A DNA stretch of 60,546 nt from Rickettsia sp. Lineage in GTDB: Bacteria > Pseudomonadota > Alphaproteobacteria > Rickettsiales > Rickettsiaceae. Numbering within the stretch: the stretch's first letter is position 1; each line of letters opens with the position of its first letter. The DNA lies in contig JAHFPS010000004.1 in assembly GCA_023269695.1 (NCBI GenBank), positions 1-60,546 on the forward strand, given 5' to 3'. Positions 59,915-60,546 of the stretch are shown here, one piece after another. The translations under genes were made by a program, and so were the position numbers. A model generated the notes under the pieces. That model saw nothing but the letters and a program-made list of their open reading frames with translations, did not search any database and had not been told where the DNA came from.

Positions 59915-60206
59915 ATGTCAACAAGTCCCTATAGTGAAGATTTAAGAAAAAAGGTAATCCATTTTTTGGAAAAAGGTAATAGTCAAAAGAGTGCCACAAC
60001 AATACTTACTCTGCATCGAAATACAATTAGTCGTTGGTGGTTAAGGTATAAGAATCAGGGGATGAACTGTACGAAAGCAAGATTAGGATATATAAAGTAA
60101 GGTTGATCAGGAAAGATTGATAATATTCGTTAATAATAATCCTAATAGTAGATTAATGGATATAGGGTTAGAATTTGGTATTACAGGAGTCCAAGTTAGT
60201 AAAACA
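59915..60206 (+). pseudogene. IS630-family transposase fragment, frameshifted and interrupted
   Basis: The N-terminal helix-turn-helix region is clear: PYSEDLRKKVIHFLEKGNSQ, then HRNTISRWWLRYKNQG. It stops at 60100. In another frame the protein continues as DQERLIIFVNNNPNSRLMDI and GITGVQVSKTL up to 60206, where a palindromic element is inserted. The catalytic DDE domain is gone. TA-flanked MITEs in the window are of the type an IS630 transposase could move. Confidence 0.85.
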
Positions 60207-60357
60207 TTAGACTTCCTGCAAAAGTCTACTTCTGCTGGTGATTTGTACGTCAATTCGGTACTAGAATCCTCACGTACATTTAAGTACGCTGCGGTTCTCC
60301 GTTCCGAGTCTCCTTCAAATCCCTTAGCATAAGCGACTTTTGCAGGAAGTCTAATAT
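60207..60357. repeat. AGACTTCCTGCA-family palindrome inside the IS630 remnant
   Basis: A complete element of about 150 bp with inverted ends TTAGACTTCCTGCAAAAGTC. Its interior (ACTTCTGCTGGTGATTTGTA and CTCACGTACATT) matches the reverse complement of about 6480-6625. It extends the open frame of the transposase remnant for some 45 codons. Confidence 0.87.
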
Positions 60358-60359
60358 AA

Positions 60360-60546
60360 GAAACTCCTGTAGATTGAGCTTGTTGCATATACCATTCAAG
60401 CAATAAACTAAATAGGTTAGAACTCTGGGTTTTTAGCTTTATCGGTTTAATAGAATGCCGCCACATACCCACAACATAAGCAAAGGTAAATGCTATAGCT
60501 AGTATTCCTAACAATTTACTTATTCTATCTAAATGTACCAGGTGGG
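60360..60546 (-). pseudogene. IS4-family transposase, C-terminal fragment (runs off window)
   Basis: On the minus strand an open frame enters from the right edge and shows HLDRISKLLGILAIAFTFAY then GMWRHSIKPIKLKTQ, typical of the C-terminal end of IS4-type transposases. It decays toward the palindromic element at 60357. The upstream part is outside the window. Confidence 0.75.

Overview
The window looks like chromosome from an obligate intracellular alphaproteobacterium of the family Rickettsiaceae (Rickettsia in the broad sense, including early-branching groups such as Torix, or a close relative such as Megaira). The evidence is a strongly AT-rich sequence, a citrate synthase very close in recalled sequence to rickettsial GltA, the duplicated rickettsial vir homolog (rvh) type IV secretion genes (VirB3, VirB4, five tandem VirB6 paralogs, a short VirB9, VirB8, VirB10, VirB11, VirD4), a circularly permuted two-piece tmRNA, a 23S-5S rRNA unit without a linked 16S gene, and many dispersed palindromic repeats. 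I cannot settle the genus without alignment.

Layout. 1-6.4 kb: the tail of an IS256-type transposase, an antiporter-like membrane protein, oligopeptidase B, a secreted DUF3857/transglutaminase protein and a frameshifted SemiSWEET pseudogene. 6.4-12.1 kb (mostly minus strand): palindromic elements, gltA, a dicarboxylate/glutamate symporter, cutA, queD and ppx. 12.1-17.8 kb: rvhD4-B11-B10-B9b-B8b. 17.9-23.3 kb: mlaD, an NDUFA12-like gene, rnhA, sspB, ssrA (tmRNA), an rhlE-like helicase and a cold-shock gene. 23.5-40.7 kb: rvhB6e-d-c-b-a, rvhB4, rvhB3. 40.9-46.3 kb: an argB-like gene, engB, yidC, a frameshifted IS110 element with a possible bridge-RNA region, and a VUT/YhhQ-type transporter. 46.3-50.9 kb: nested repeats and the 5S/23S unit with a consensus promoter. 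50.9-54.1 kb (plus strand): a folate operon folB-folKP-folA-folC2. 54.1-60.5 kb: a phage DUF2793 remnant, ybaB, dnaX, a GH18-type glycosidase gene, a Nudix gene, a secreted protein of unknown function, a lolA-like gene and IS630/IS4 remnants.

How parts fit together. The rvh genes supply most of an inner-membrane and periplasmic secretion channel, its ATPases and its coupling protein; VirB7 and the first VirB8/VirB9 pair are not in the window. tmRNA and SspB lie together and act in one route: ribosome rescue, tagging, delivery to ClpXP. The folate cluster ends in a CofE-family ligase in place of classical FolC and has, as far as I recall, the same gene order as the chlamydial folate cluster. 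I regard this as the most interesting system here. Its first gene lacks a standard start codon and its last gene is ended by a small TA-flanked mobile element.

The intergenic space is largely made of mobile short repeats: composite elements with TAGCTAACC ends that supply stop codons to three genes, TA-flanked MITEs, palindromes with AGACTTCCTGCA ends, and one nested insertion whose 9-bp target duplication and empty site are both visible in the window.
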